Below, in pieces: positions 34,459 to 43,813 of a stretch of 53,654 bases of DNA. The stretch's first letter is position 1. Each line of letters opens with the position of its first letter. Position numbers and translations under genes: made by a program. Source of the stretch: Acidobacteriaceae bacterium (GTDB lineage Bacteria > Acidobacteriota > Terriglobia > Terriglobales > Acidobacteriaceae); assembly GCA_903970395.1 (NCBI GenBank), contig CAJCIM010000026.1, positions 1 to 53,654 on the forward strand, in the 5' to 3' direction. The notes beneath the pieces are model-generated. The model saw only the letters and a program-made list of their open reading frames with translations, had not been told where the DNA came from and searched no databases.

Positions 34459-35583
34459 ATGGAACGGCGTAACGTAGGCATTCTTGGCGCGACCGGCGCA
34501 GTCGGCCAGCGATTCATCCAGCTCCTCGCGGACCACCCCTGGTTCAACGTCACCTGGCTCGCCGCCAGCGACCGCTCGGCCGGCAAAACCTACGCCGAGG
34601 CCTGCCAGTGGCGTCTCGACACACCTCTGCCCGCGCACATCGCGCAGATGGTCCTCCAGCCCAACACTCCTGAAGACGCCGGTGCAGACCTTCCGCGCCT
34701 CATCTTCTCGTCTGTCGACTCGCCTATCGCCAAGGACCTCGAGCCCCGCTTCGCCGCCGCCGGCTGCGCCGTCATCTCCAACTCCTCGGCCTTCCGCATG
34801 GCGCCTGACGTCCCGCTCGTCGTCCCCGAAGTCAACGCCGACCACCTCGAAGTTATCGAGTCCCAACCGACCCGCAAGCGATCTGGCGGCTTCCTCGTCA
34901 CCAACCCCAACTGCTGCGCCATTGGATTGGTCCTCCCGCTCAAGGCACTCGAACAAAACTTTGGTATCGAGAAGCTCTTCGTCACCACCATGCAGGCCGT
35001 CTCCGGCGCAGGCTACCCCGGCGTTCCTTCGCTCGACATCCTCGGCAACGTCATCCCCTTCATCAAGTCCGAGGAAGAAAAGCTGCAGGAAGAGGTAGCC
35101 AAACTCCTCGGCGGCGCGACCAGCGCAGGCTTCCAGCCGCTCGACGCCACCGTCTCCGCCATGTGCAACCGTGTGCCTGTCCTCGAAGGCCACACCGAGT
35201 GCGTCAGCATCAAGCTCCGCAAGCCCGCCACGCACGAGCAGATCCTTGCCGCCTGGCAGAGCTTCCAGCCCCTCCACGGCAAGGGTCTCGACGGCCTGCA
35301 CCTGCCCTCCGCGCCCGAGTTCCCCGTAGAGTACGTCCACGGTGACGCTCGGCCGCAGCCCCGCCTCGACCTCATGCGTGGCAACGGCATGACCACCACC
35401 GTCGGCCGCCTCCGTCCCTGCACCCTCTTCGACTGGAAGTTTACCCTGCTATCGCACAACACCATCCGCGGCGCAGCCGGCGCGGCCATCCTCAACGCAG
35501 AGATCCTCGCCGTCCTCGGCAAGTTCGACTTCCGCGACTTCCCCCCCGTGAACTCGCAATCAGAATCTCTGGTGTCCGCATGA
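34459..35583 (+). CDS. asd: Aspartate-semialdehyde dehydrogenase (archaeal/fungal type)
   Basis: 374 residues from ATG 34459, with AGAAGG at the right spacing; the frame opens slightly earlier. NADP-binding [10 protein letters not shown] (10-19) and catalytic Cys152 in NPNCCAIGL, with the [13 protein letters not shown] and GHTECV motifs of the longer archaeal/fungal subtype. Reduces aspartyl phosphate to the semialdehyde at the branch point to lysine, threonine and methionine. First gene of asd-lysC-dapB; lysC starts inside its stop (ATGA), so the two are translationally coupled. Confidence 0.95.
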   Translation: MERRNVGILGATGAVGQRFIQLLADHPWFNVTWLAASDRSAGKTYAEACQWRLDTPLPAHIAQMVLQPNTPEDAGADLPRLIFSSVDSPIAKDLEPRFAAAGCAVISNSSAFRMAPDVPLVVPEVNADHLEVIESQPTRKRSGGFLVTNPNCCAIGLVLPLKALEQNFGIEKLFVTTMQAVSGAGYPGVPSLDILGNVIPFIKSEEEKLQEEVAKLLGGATSAGFQPLDATVSAMCNRVPVLEGHTECVSIKLRKPATHEQILAAWQSFQPLHGKGLDGLHLPSAPEFPVEYVHGDARPQPRLDLMRGNGMTTTVGRLRPCTLFDWKFTLLSHNTIRGAAGAAILNAEILAVLGKFDFRDFPPVNSQSESLVSA

Positions 35584-37025
35584 GCACACCCCGTCAGGAC
35601 ATCGTCGTCATGAAGTTCGGCGGTACCTCCGTCGAGGACGCTGCCGCTATCCTCCGCACCGCGGCCATCGTCACCGGCCGCGTGCGCAAGCAGCTCAAAC
35701 CCATCGCCATCGTATCGGCCATGTCCAAGGTGACGGATACGCTCCTCGCCGCAGCAGCCGCCGCAGGCAAGAACGACCGCGAAGGCGCGCTCCGCCTCTC
35801 CGACGGCCTCCGCACGCGCCACCTCAAGACCGCCGCCGATCTCCTCAGTAATTCCAAAGACGGGGGCGACCGCCTTACCAGCCTCCATCTCAACATCCAT
35901 CACGACTTCGACTGCCTCGACGACCTGCTCCGCGGCATCTCCGCCGTCGGCGAGCTCACACCACGCACCGAAGACAACGTCGTCAGCTTCGGCGAGCGCC
36001 TCTCCAGCCAGATGGTCGCCGCCGCCTTCGCCGAACAGGGCATGAACGCCGCCCATGTCGACGCCCGCACTGTAATCCTCACCGACAACCACTACGGCAA
36101 GGCCACCCCCAACGAGAACGCCATCGAAAACGCGCTCGTATCTCAGGTCCTTCCCCTCGTTGACCTCGGCAAGGTCCCCGTCATGGGCGGCTTCATCGGC
36201 TCCTGCGACGGCATCACGACCACCCTCGGCCGCGGAGGTTCCGACTACACCGGAGCCCTCGTCGGCGGCAGCCTCCACGCCGGAGCCATCGAAATCTGGA
36301 CCGACGTCAACGGCATCATGACCACCGACCCGCGCATCTGTCCCGATGCCCTGCGCGTCCGCACCATCAGCTTCGAAGAGGCCGCCGAGCTCGCCTACTT
36401 CGGCGCCAAGGTGCTGCACCCGGCCACCATCCTCCCGGCCGTGCAGAAGAACATCCCCGTCTTCGTTCTCAACAGCCGCAACGCGGAAAACGAAGGCACC
36501 CGCATCGTCGCCACACCGCCGCCCTGCGCCAGCCCCTTCAAGTCCATCGCGGCCAAAAAGCGCCTCACCATCATCGACATCGTCGCCAGCCGCATGCTCC
36601 TCGCGCACGGCTTCCTCAAGCTCGTCTTCGACGTCTTCGACAAGCACAAGTGCGCCATCGACATGGTCTCCACCTCGGAGGTCTCCATCTCCGTCACCGT
36701 CGACTCCCGCGAAGCCCTGCCCGCCATCTGCGCCGAGCTCAGCAAGATCGCCGACGTCAAATACGAGTCCGAAAAGGCCCTCATCTGCCTCGTGGGCGAA
36801 GACATCCGCGGCCAGGCCGGCATCTCCGCGCAGGTCTTCACTGCCATCTCCCACGTCAACGTGCGCATGATTTCGCAGGGCGCCAGCGAAATCAACATGA
36901 GCTTCATGATCAACGAGGAAGATGTAGACGAGGCCATCCGCTCGCTGCACAAGAAGTTCTTCGCGTCCCCCGACCCCACCGTCTTCGACGTCGAAGCCAG
37001 GACAGTCGTAGCCGCCAAGGTCTAA
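35580..37025 (+). CDS. lysC: Aspartate kinase
   Basis: 481 residues. KFGGTSV near the start, then the SFGERLSSQ motif, GFIGSCDGITTTLGRGGSDYT and the WTDVNGIMTTDPR kinase motifs. Two ACT domains follow (about 325-475, with AIDMVSTSEVSISVTVD and VRMISQGASEINMSFMI) for feedback by lysine or threonine. Makes aspartyl phosphate, the first step of the pathway. It is a lone kinase, not fused to homoserine dehydrogenase. Overlaps asd by 4 bases. Confidence 0.97.
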   Translation: MSTPRQDIVVMKFGGTSVEDAAAILRTAAIVTGRVRKQLKPIAIVSAMSKVTDTLLAAAAAAGKNDREGALRLSDGLRTRHLKTAADLLSNSKDGGDRLTSLHLNIHHDFDCLDDLLRGISAVGELTPRTEDNVVSFGERLSSQMVAAAFAEQGMNAAHVDARTVILTDNHYGKATPNENAIENALVSQVLPLVDLGKVPVMGGFIGSCDGITTTLGRGGSDYTGALVGGSLHAGAIEIWTDVNGIMTTDPRICPDALRVRTISFEEAAELAYFGAKVLHPATILPAVQKNIPVFVLNSRNAENEGTRIVATPPPCASPFKSIAAKKRLTIIDIVASRMLLAHGFLKLVFDVFDKHKCAIDMVSTSEVSISVTVDSREALPAICAELSKIADVKYESEKALICLVGEDIRGQAGISAQVFTAISHVNVRMISQGASEINMSFMINEEDVDEAIRSLHKKFFASPDPTVFDVEARTVVAAKV

Positions 37026-37067
37026 CGTACGTAGCTATACTTCGCTTGCGTCGGCAAACGGAGGGAG

Positions 37068-37122
37068 CAGGGGCCTTCAGGCCCCTGAATCAGGTGATCG
37101 TTTCCTCGGGGCTTCAGCCCCG
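37068..37122. repeat. Pair of TTCA-loop hairpins (repeat C)
   Basis: CAGGGGCC-TTCA-GGCCCCTG (37068-37087) and CGGGGC-TTCA-GCCCCG (37107-37122), both perfect. They lie between lysC and dapB and share the loop with 19896-19915. They may reduce or tune read-through between the genes. Confidence 0.7.
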
Positions 37123-37144
37123 GCCTCTTTTGAAGGAGCACCAA

Positions 37145-37834
37145 ATGCGTGTCCTCGTCCTCGGTGTCGGCAAGACCGGCAAACTCGTAGCAGAAGTCGC
37201 CGCCCAGCGCGGCCACAGCGTCCACGTCCTCGACGCCACCGAGAACAAGGAAGGCGCGGCTCTCACCGCTCCCTTCGTCGCCGGCTTCGACGTCATCATC
37301 GACTTCACCACACCCGAGGCCGTCGTCACCAACATGCGCGCCTGCCTCGCCACCGGCGCAAAGATGGTCATCGGCACCACCGGCTGGTACGCCAAGCTCG
37401 ACGACATGAAGTCCCTCGCCGAGCGCCGTGGCGGCTCGCTCCTCTACGGCACCAACTTCTCCATCGGCGTGCAGCTCATGCTGCAGCTCAGCAAGCAGAT
37501 GGCCGCCGCGCTCAAAGACGCCGGCTACACATTCTCAATCTCTGAGACCCACCACATCAGCAAGCTCGACTCCCCCAGCGGCACCGCCATCACCCTCGCC
37601 GACGCCGTCAAGATCATCGTCGACCCGCACAAGGAGATCCCCATCAGCGCCAGCCGTGTCGGCGACGCCGCAGGCATCCACACCGTCGAAGCCGTCAGCT
37701 CCAACGACCGCATCCTGCTCACGCACGAGTCGACCTCACGCCGTCCCTTCGCCGAAGGCGCAGTCCGCGCCGCCGAGTGGATCTCCACCCGCACCGGCAT
37801 CTACGATATCCGCGACATCTACGACAAGTTGTAG
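37145..37834 (+). CDS. dapB: 4-hydroxy-tetrahydrodipicolinate reductase
   Basis: 229 residues from ATG 37145, with GAAGGAG ahead; upstream open sequence is shadow of lysC. Rossmann GVGKTGKL (7-14), IGTTGW (76-81) and the signature SETHHISKLDSPSGTA with His136, His137 and Lys140. Reduces the DapA product on the way to diaminopimelate. About 40 residues shorter than many DapBs, with the shortening in the N-terminal domain. Separated from lysC by two repeat hairpins. Confidence 0.95.
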   Translation: MRVLVLGVGKTGKLVAEVAAQRGHSVHVLDATENKEGAALTAPFVAGFDVIIDFTTPEAVVTNMRACLATGAKMVIGTTGWYAKLDDMKSLAERRGGSLLYGTNFSIGVQLMLQLSKQMAAALKDAGYTFSISETHHISKLDSPSGTAITLADAVKIIVDPHKEIPISASRVGDAAGIHTVEAVSSNDRILLTHESTSRRPFAEGAVRAAEWISTRTGIYDIRDIYDKL

Positions 37835-37852
37835 TTGCCACATAGCACACAT

Positions 37853-37884
37853 AACGAAGGCCAGCATCAAAGCTGGCCTTCGTT
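37853..37884 (+). terminator. Terminator of the asd-lysC-dapB unit
   Basis: AACGAAGGCCAGC / GCTGGCCTTCGTT, a perfect 13-base stem with a 6-base loop, 18 bases past the dapB stop, followed by GTGTGTCTG rather than a T-run. Confidence 0.8.
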
Positions 37885-37960
37885 GTGTGTCTGACATTTG
37901 CTCTTTTTGTTTGTCATTCCCGAAGGGAATCTGCGTCTCCGAATCACCCACAAGGCCTTT

Positions 37961-38063
37961 CATCTCGACCGTAGCGGAGCGGAGAGACTCCTGTATTTTG
38001 CTCGAATCACCGCTACCGCGGGGTGCCCTATCTTCGACGCAGCTCCATCGCGCCTAAGGTGGG
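37961..38063. repeat. Repeat A followed by a diverged family-B hairpin
   Basis: CATCTCGACCGTAGCGGAGCGGAGAGAC near 37961-37988 (described by its two halves) is repeat A without an insert. GGGTGCCC at 38021 starts a family-B copy: arm 38027-38040, loop AGCTCCATC 38041-38049 and arm 38050-38063, which pair over 14 positions with two mismatches. Between convergent dapB and the TonB receptor gene. Confidence 0.65.
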
Positions 38064-38083
38064 ATGCAAAATCTCCGAAGCCT

Positions 38084-39913
38084 CTACTCCTGCCGCCCGA
38101 TCACAACCTCCACACCCGCTACCACCGCGCGGCTCTGATTCTGAACACCCAGAACCTCCTGGTAATCCGTATTGCTCAAATTCGTAGCCCGCACATACGG
38201 CTGCACGCGCTTGCCTTCATACGCCGCAGAAGCATCCCAAACCGGATAAACACTCCTGTCAATCCGGTTCACCACTCGCAGCCGCTGCCGCAACAACAAC
38301 CCATTCCGAAACTGCCCAATCCACTCCGCACTCGCATTCTGCACCGGATAGTTGAATACATACTCTGACTGCAACCCATTCAGCGCTCTCTGCGCGCCGG
38401 TCAGCGTTGTCAGTCCTATACGAAATTCCTGCCCAGCCATCGGCCGCCAGTCCACGCTCTCTTCTGTCCCGGTAAAGTGCAGCCCATCCAGATTCTGCGC
38501 CTGCCAGGGCGACGACGCATTCGCGCGCACATAGTCGATCGCATTCGTCTGAACCGAATGAAACGCCGTGAACGACAGCGCCAGCTTCGCGCTCGCGTAC
38601 CAGTCCACACCGCCATCAAAGTTCCATGCGCTCTCCGGCTTCAAGTTAGGATCGCTGATCGTCGAAGGATCGTTGTAGTAAAGATCGATATACGTAGGCA
38701 GTCGAAACCCGCGCCCCACCGAAGCCCGCAGCTTCAACTGTCGCGGCAACCGCACACTCACTGCCACATCAGGAGTGAACACATTCAGTCCGCCGCTGAA
38801 AACCTCCTCCCGAGCACCAGCCGACAGCGTCCCCCACTTCGCACCCGTCCACTCAAAACCCGCATACCCCGCGCCACGATTGCGCCCATGGTCGCCCAGG
38901 CTGTTGCTGTGGATCTCATCCGCATTCGCCTCCAGTCCATAGAACACTGCAGCTCCATGCAGCGGCAGCGTCTCCTTGCGCCGCACCGCGCCCTGCCAGC
39001 TTGTATCGATGTGGTTGTTCTCATACACGCTCGGATCATCACGCAGCAGCACATACTCATCCGTATGCCGCCGATACGCCAGCATCGCCTGCGTCTTCGC
39101 ATCTATCTGTTGATTGATACCAGCGAGCCACCCTTTCGTCCGTTCATACGACGGATAATTCCCATAAAACTGGTTCGCCCCAAAGGCACGATCGCTCGCC
39201 GCCAGCAGCACATCGCTATCACCGAACAGCGACTTCACCCGCGTCTCCGAGTTAGCCTCCTCCGACCTGTAGTCGCGATCAGTGATAAACCCATCCGAAA
39301 ACTCGCGCCCACCCGCAAGCATCTCGCTCGCTCGCTTTCCACCCCACGACGCGACCGCCGCCTGCTCCTGCTCACCATAGCTCCCACCCCCCGCACGCAA
39401 GTGCAGCGAGTATCCCGGAGCAGGCGCAGCCGTCACAAAGTCCACCACCCCAGCCACTGCATCCGACCCATACAGCGCCGACCCCGCCCCATGCAGCACA
39501 TTCACGCTCTGCAACGCATCGGCCACCACTGGCAGATCCAGATTGAAGTGCGACGTCTCCGCATCATTGATCCGAAACCCATTCAGCAGCACCAGCGTCT
39601 GCTCAAACGACCCACCCCGGATCGTCACATCCGTCTGCACACCCGCGCCGCCGCGCTCCTCCAGATCAACACTCGTATCGCTGCGTAACAGATCCTGCGC
39701 GTCGCCATACACCAGCTTCGTCGGCTGCACATCCAGCGTCGCCGTCGACCGCGCCGATTGCCCCTCCGTCAACGGATCAGGCGTGCCGACCACCACCACC
39801 GTCGACTGCACCGTCGGTACCGCTGCCACCGTCGGCTGCTGTTGCCCCTGCTGCGCACTGCCCGCAAGTGCGAACGCCAGCAGCCCCGGCAACATCCATA
39901 CGGCCTTCTTCAC
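38084..39913 (-). CDS. TonB-dependent receptor (BtuB-like)
   Basis: 609 residues from the GTG at 39913, which gives a signal peptide (AVWMLPGLLAFALAGSA); GGAAG is 11-12 bases ahead. Plug domain about 60-200: DVTIRGGSFEQTLVLLNGFRIND and AGSALYGSDAVAGVVDFV (each quoted in part) are classic. A 22-strand barrel pattern follows to the end (NLSNTDYQEVLG near the C-terminus). Outer-membrane uptake of a siderophore, cobalamin or similar; no riboswitch was identified in the leader. Divergent from a MarR gene over a palindrome that is a likely operator. Confidence 0.92.
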   Translation of the reverse strand: MKKAVWMLPGLLAFALAGSAQQGQQQPTVAAVPTVQSTVVVVGTPDPLTEGQSARSTATLDVQPTKLVYGDAQDLLRSDTSVDLEERGGAGVQTDVTIRGGSFEQTLVLLNGFRINDAETSHFNLDLPVVADALQSVNVLHGAGSALYGSDAVAGVVDFVTAAPAPGYSLHLRAGGGSYGEQEQAAVASWGGKRASEMLAGGREFSDGFITDRDYRSEEANSETRVKSLFGDSDVLLAASDRAFGANQFYGNYPSYERTKGWLAGINQQIDAKTQAMLAYRRHTDEYVLLRDDPSVYENNHIDTSWQGAVRRKETLPLHGAAVFYGLEANADEIHSNSLGDHGRNRGAGYAGFEWTGAKWGTLSAGAREEVFSGGLNVFTPDVAVSVRLPRQLKLRASVGRGFRLPTYIDLYYNDPSTISDPNLKPESAWNFDGGVDWYASAKLALSFTAFHSVQTNAIDYVRANASSPWQAQNLDGLHFTGTEESVDWRPMAGQEFRIGLTTLTGAQRALNGLQSEYVFNYPVQNASAEWIGQFRNGLLLRQRLRVVNRIDRSVYPVWDASAAYEGKRVQPYVRATNLSNTDYQEVLGVQNQSRAVVAGVEVVIGRQE

Positions 39914-40019
39914 TCGAACCACGTCTTCCAAAATCACCTGTCGCAAATCCTTAACCTCACCGTTGAGCCTGAGCCACCCATGCAAAACTTTCAAGCATAG
40001 TTTCGTATCATCAGAGATA

Positions 40020-40034
40020 ATTGAGTCACTCAAT
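40020..40034. promoter_or_regulatory. Palindrome, candidate MarR operator
   Basis: ATTGAGT-C-ACTCAAT, perfect 7-base arms around one base, 15 bases before the marR-like start and in the divergent gap to the TonB receptor gene. Size and place fit autoregulation plus control of the receptor (inference). Confidence 0.6.
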
Positions 40035-40048
40035 CAAGGCACACCCTT

Positions 40049-40474
40049 ATGCGCATCGAAACCTTCCTTAAAGAAAGCCCCATGTTCTGCATCTCCCTTA
40101 CGGCACGTCGTTTCGACGCACTCACAACCCGCCTCTTAGAAGCAGACGACCTCAATTTTCTTGAAGCCCTCATCCTCTCAACCCTCTTCTTCGAGTCGCC
40201 CACCCCGGTGAAACCCTCGCAACTCGCGGAGACCTTCGGCACAACACGAGGCAACGTAAGCCACTGCATCTCGTCTCTAGAGGCCCGCGGCCTCGTGCAA
40301 CGAAAGATCGACCCCGAAGACGCAAGAGCCTACCACCTCGCGCTCAAACCCCAGGGCAGGAAGGTTGCAATCCGCGTCATCGGCGCTCTGGACAAGGTGC
40401 AAAGAGAATTTGAGCACAAAGTCGGCAAAGATGCCCTGCAGTCCGCACTCCGCGTGATCCGTTCTCTCGGCTGA
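40049..40474 (+). CDS. MarR family transcriptional regulator
   Basis: 141 residues. Winged helix with VKPSQLAETFGTTRGNVSHCISSLEARGLVQRK (quoted by parts: helix PSQLAETFG, recognition TTRGNVSHCISSLE, wing ARGLVQRKIDPEDARAYHLAL) matches the MarR fold; the N- and C-terminal helices would form the dimer. Two cysteines, C13 and C71, could be redox sensors. Divergent to the TonB receptor, so a nutrient or stress response controlling uptake is likely (inference). Confidence 0.88.
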   Translation: MRIETFLKESPMFCISLTARRFDALTTRLLEADDLNFLEALILSTLFFESPTPVKPSQLAETFGTTRGNVSHCISSLEARGLVQRKIDPEDARAYHLALKPQGRKVAIRVIGALDKVQREFEHKVGKDALQSALRVIRSLG

Positions 40475-40539
40475 ACTCCGCAAAGCCATAATCACTCCCG
40501 CCCTTGCGATCTTTCTCCGCGCCGCCTACCCTTGAAATC

Positions 40540-41823
40540 ATGAGTTCTACCACCCTCGCGCCCACCGCCTTCGCCGCCCTCTCGTTCGACCAAAAGCTCG
40601 ACCGCCTCGCCGAAGTCGCAGTTCGCGTCGGCCTTGGCATCGAGCCTGGCCAGACCCCGGCGCAGGAGCTCTTCCTCACCTCGCCCATCGATGCACTCCC
40701 TCTCGCGCGCCTCATCGCCGCCCACGCTTACAAGGCCGGCGTCAAGCTCGTCACCACCATCTTCTCCGACGACGCCAGCACCCTCGCCCGCTACCAGCAC
40801 GCCACCGACGAAAGCTTCGATTACGCGCCCACCTGGTTCTACGATGGTGTCGCCGCGGCCTTCAAGTCCGGCGCAGCGCGCATGGCCATCGCCGGCGCCA
40901 ACCCCGCTCTGCTAGCCGGTCAGGACCCCGACAAGGTCTCCCGCGCCAACGTTGCCGTCTCCAAGGCCTACAAGCCCGCCCTCGAGTTCATCACCCGCCA
41001 CGATATCAACTGGACCATCGTCGCCGCCGCCACGCCCGCCTGGGCCGAGCTGGTCTTCCCCCACGACCCACCCAACGTCGCCATCGGCAAACTCTGGGAC
41101 GCCATCTTCTTCTGCTCCCGCATCACCGGCGACGATTACCTCGCCGACTGGAAGCAGCACAACGCCAACCTCCGCACACGCGTCGAGTTCCTCAACAACA
41201 AGCGCTACCACTCCCTGCGCTTCTTCACACCAGACAACGCAACCGACCTGACCGTCGGCCTCGCCGATAACCACCTTTGGGCCGGCGGAGGCACCACTGC
41301 AGGCAACGGCATCTACTGCAACGCCAACATCCCCACCGAAGAGTGCTTCACCACCCCGCACAAATCCCGCGTCAACGGCCACGTCAGCGCCTCAAAGCCG
41401 CTCTCACATCAGGGCACGCTCATCGAAAACATCCGCTGCGAGTTTAAGGATGGCAAGATCATAAAAGCCACAGCCACCGCCGGCGACGCTGCCCTCAACA
41501 AGCTCATCTCGGCCGACGAAGGCGCGCGCCAGCTCGGCGAAGTCGCGCTCGTACCAAACCCGTCGCCCATCGCACAATCTGGCATCCTCTTCTGGAACAC
41601 CCTCTTCGACGAGAACGCCGCCAGCCACATCGCCCTCGGCCAGGCCTACTCCACCTGCCTCATCGACGGCGACAAGCTCACCCGCGAGCAGCTCGCCGCC
41701 CTCGGCGCCAACGAAAGCCTCATCCACGTCGACTGGATGATCGGCGGACCCACCATGTCCGTCGACGGCCTGTCCGCCGACGGCACCGCCGAACCCCTCA
41801 TGCGAAACGGAGACTGGGTCTAA
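40540..41823 (+). CDS. M29 family aminopeptidase
   Basis: 427 residues from ATG 40540. The N-terminal half contains the AVRVGLGIEPGQ start typical of M29 and a Rossmann-like part. The C-terminal metal site is seen in EECFTTPHKSRVNGHV (first Glu and His), and later in LGEVALVPNPSPIA, ENAASHIALGQAY and IHVDWMIGG, which hold the remaining two-metal ligands. Family members (AmpS/aminopeptidase T) remove N-terminal residues, in the cytoplasm. No signal peptide. Confidence 0.95.
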   Translation: MSSTTLAPTAFAALSFDQKLDRLAEVAVRVGLGIEPGQTPAQELFLTSPIDALPLARLIAAHAYKAGVKLVTTIFSDDASTLARYQHATDESFDYAPTWFYDGVAAAFKSGAARMAIAGANPALLAGQDPDKVSRANVAVSKAYKPALEFITRHDINWTIVAAATPAWAELVFPHDPPNVAIGKLWDAIFFCSRITGDDYLADWKQHNANLRTRVEFLNNKRYHSLRFFTPDNATDLTVGLADNHLWAGGGTTAGNGIYCNANIPTEECFTTPHKSRVNGHVSASKPLSHQGTLIENIRCEFKDGKIIKATATAGDAALNKLISADEGARQLGEVALVPNPSPIAQSGILFWNTLFDENAASHIALGQAYSTCLIDGDKLTREQLAALGANESLIHVDWMIGGPTMSVDGLSADGTAEPLMRNGDWV

Positions 41824-41835
41824 CCTCACCAACTG

Positions 41836-41874
41836 GGTGCCCCATTCATGACGGCTTCATCGTCATGAATGGGG
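41836..41874. repeat. Family-B hairpin repeat
   Basis: GGTGC plus CCCCATTCATGAC (41840-41852), loop GGCTTCATC (41853-41861), GTCATGAATGGGG (41862-41874). Thirteen perfect pairs. Thirteen bases past the aminopeptidase stop. Confidence 0.85.
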
Positions 41875-41956
41875 TTACGAACCCATCCCACACCGATGCC
41901 CCTTTCGCTCGCATGTAATGTGATGGCAACGCCTCCTCGTTGTATCCTTCCCACAC

Positions 41957-42556
41957 ATGCCCGAACATCAGCTCAGCACCGCCCGCATGGAAGCCTTCTC
42001 CGACGGCGTCATCGCCGTCATCATCACCATCATGGTGTTGGAGCTCCACGTCCCCGCCGAACACCTCAGCAACCTCGACAGCGTCCGCGCCATCCTGCCC
42101 ACCCTCTTCATCTACCTCCTTAGCTTTGTCCAGGTCGGCATCTACTGGGTCAACCACCACTACCTTCTCGACGACGCCGACAGCGTCAGTCACGGCATGC
42201 TCTGGGCTAACCTTGCTTTCCTCTTCTGCTTGTCGCTCTTCCCATTCGCTGCACGCTGGGTCGGCGAGCGCGACATCTCGTCCTTCTCCATCGCTCTCTA
42301 TGCCTTCGTCTCCGTCCTCCCCGCGCTGGCGTGGAATGTGCTCTCTGCCATCATCTGCCGCCGCAACGGCAGACGCTCCACCGACAACCCCATCAAGCTC
42401 GCCGCTTCCACGTCGCTTTATCTCGGCGCGATCCCCATAGCCTTCCTTTCGCCGTATGCAGCCCTTGCCATGCTCATCGCCGTCGCCATCCTCTGGCTCA
42501 TTCCGCCTCGCAGGATCGTCGAGCGTACCCAAAACTCTCGGGTGCCCCATTCATGA
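41957..42556 (+). CDS. TMEM175 family potassium channel-like protein
   Basis: 199 residues with six hydrophobic segments. The first contains the family signature R-x3-FSD (RMEAFSDGVIAVIITIMVLEL, with Phe14, Ser15 and Asp16), whose residues line the pore in bacterial TMEM175 channels. NHHYLLDDAD and the LWANLAFLFCLSLFPF segment are also typical. One six-helix repeat, so it would assemble as a tetramer. The C-terminus (RVPHS and stop) is encoded by the start of a family-B repeat. Confidence 0.9.
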   Translation: MPEHQLSTARMEAFSDGVIAVIITIMVLELHVPAEHLSNLDSVRAILPTLFIYLLSFVQVGIYWVNHHYLLDDADSVSHGMLWANLAFLFCLSLFPFAARWVGERDISSFSIALYAFVSVLPALAWNVLSAIICRRNGRRSTDNPIKLAASTSLYLGAIPIAFLSPYAALAMLIAVAILWLIPPRRIVERTQNSRVPHS

Positions 42557-42579
42557 CAGCTCCATCGTCATGAGTGGGG
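42541..42579. repeat. Family-B hairpin repeat overlapping a stop codon
   Basis: GGTG then CCCCATTCATGAC (42545-42557), loop AGCTCCATC (42558-42566), GTCATGAGTGGGG (42567-42579). One G-T pair, otherwise perfect. The TMEM175-like gene ends inside its 5' arm. Confidence 0.85.
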
Positions 42580-42627
42580 TGACGAACCTCACCGCTCACC
42601 ACGAATACCTGTAAACTAAGCCACGGT

Positions 42628-43521
42628 ATGAACCTCTCCGGCTGCGGCACCGCTCTCATCACCCCCTTCTCTCAAGACGGCTCACTCGACGAGCCTGCTC
42701 TGCGCTCCCACGTCACCTGGCAGATCGAGCAGGGCGTTTCGCTCCTCATCCCCTGCGGCACCACGGGCGAGGCCTCCACCCTCACCGAGCAGGAGTGGCT
42801 CCGCGTCATCGAGATCACCGTCGAAACCGCCGCCGGCCGCGTCCCCGTCTTCGGCGGATGCACGCACAACGCGACTGCCGTAGCTGTCGCCAATGCAAAG
42901 AAGCTCGCGAAGCTCTCCGGCCTCACCGGCATCCTCACCGCCAATCCGTACTACAACCGCCCTGGCCAGGAGGGCCAGTACCAGCACTTCCGGGCCATCG
43001 CCGAAGCCGTCGATCTGCCCATCCTCCTCTACAACATCCCCGGCCGCACCGCGACCAACCTGCTCCCCGAAACCGTCCTCCGCCTCGCCGAGCTCAAAAA
43101 TATCGTCGGCATCAAGGAATCCTCCGGCGTCATGGGACAGATCACAGAGCTCCTTGCACAGGCCCCCACCGGATTCAACGTCCTCGCCGGCGACGACGCC
43201 CTCGCGCTCCCGGTCATCGCTCTCGGCGGCACTGGCCTCGTCTCGGTCGCCTCCAACGCCATCCCCGGCCCCTTCTCGCAGATGATCTCCGCCGCCCTCA
43301 CCGGCGACTGGCAGACCGCGCGCGCCCTCAACGCAAAGTACTTCGCGCTTATGCAGGCCCACTTCATCGAGCCAAGCCCCGCCCCCATCAAGGCCTCACT
43401 CGCCCTCCTCGGCCGCGGCACAGAAAACCTCCGCCTCCCAATGATCCCCGTCACCGAAGCCACCCGCACCAAACTCCGCACGCTGCTACAGGGTCTCGCA
43501 CTCCTGCCAGCCGCGTCTTAA
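42628..43521 (+). CDS. dapA: 4-hydroxy-tetrahydrodipicolinate synthase
   Basis: 297 residues. CGTTGE (43-48), Tyr135 in YNIPGRT and the Schiff-base Lys163 in GIKESSG are all present. TIM-barrel aldolase that condenses pyruvate with aspartate semialdehyde, the first committed step to diaminopimelate. It stands apart from asd-lysC-dapB (about 5 kb away). The family-B repeat lies 48 bases ahead. Confidence 0.96.
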   Translation: MNLSGCGTALITPFSQDGSLDEPALRSHVTWQIEQGVSLLIPCGTTGEASTLTEQEWLRVIEITVETAAGRVPVFGGCTHNATAVAVANAKKLAKLSGLTGILTANPYYNRPGQEGQYQHFRAIAEAVDLPILLYNIPGRTATNLLPETVLRLAELKNIVGIKESSGVMGQITELLAQAPTGFNVLAGDDALALPVIALGGTGLVSVASNAIPGPFSQMISAALTGDWQTARALNAKYFALMQAHFIEPSPAPIKASLALLGRGTENLRLPMIPVTEATRTKLRTLLQGLALLPAAS

Positions 43522-43813
43522 AACATCTGGCACCCGCAATAGAGGTGTCATCTTAGCCGGAGCAGGATGGCATTCTCGTTCTGCGACGTGGAGAGCACGG
43601 CTTCGACCAGTTGAGACCGCGGACGTTACAGAAACATCAGGTCGAGCGGCCAGCCAACGCCTCACGCGTTCGTCTACAGAAGCGTGTCATCGGTACGGAC
43701 CACAGAGGCAAGCTCTGTAGACTTTAGCCGCTACCCTGCATTCTGAATTGCGAGACGATAAACCAGCGTCGCCAAGCGGTTGAATCCCTATCCTGCGCGT
43801 TGGAGTTTTTTTG

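Noticed and set aside
35013-36950. 645-residue open frame on the minus strand
   Set aside because: Lies antisense over asd and lysC, Asp/Gly/Val-rich with no motifs; an artefact of GC-rich codons of real genes.
38477-39688. 403-residue plus-strand frame
   Set aside because: Arg/Pro/His-rich antisense of the TonB receptor.
39914-40019. Cobalamin riboswitch ahead of the BtuB-like receptor
   Set aside because: The leader is only about 100 bases and no B12-box or conserved core was found.
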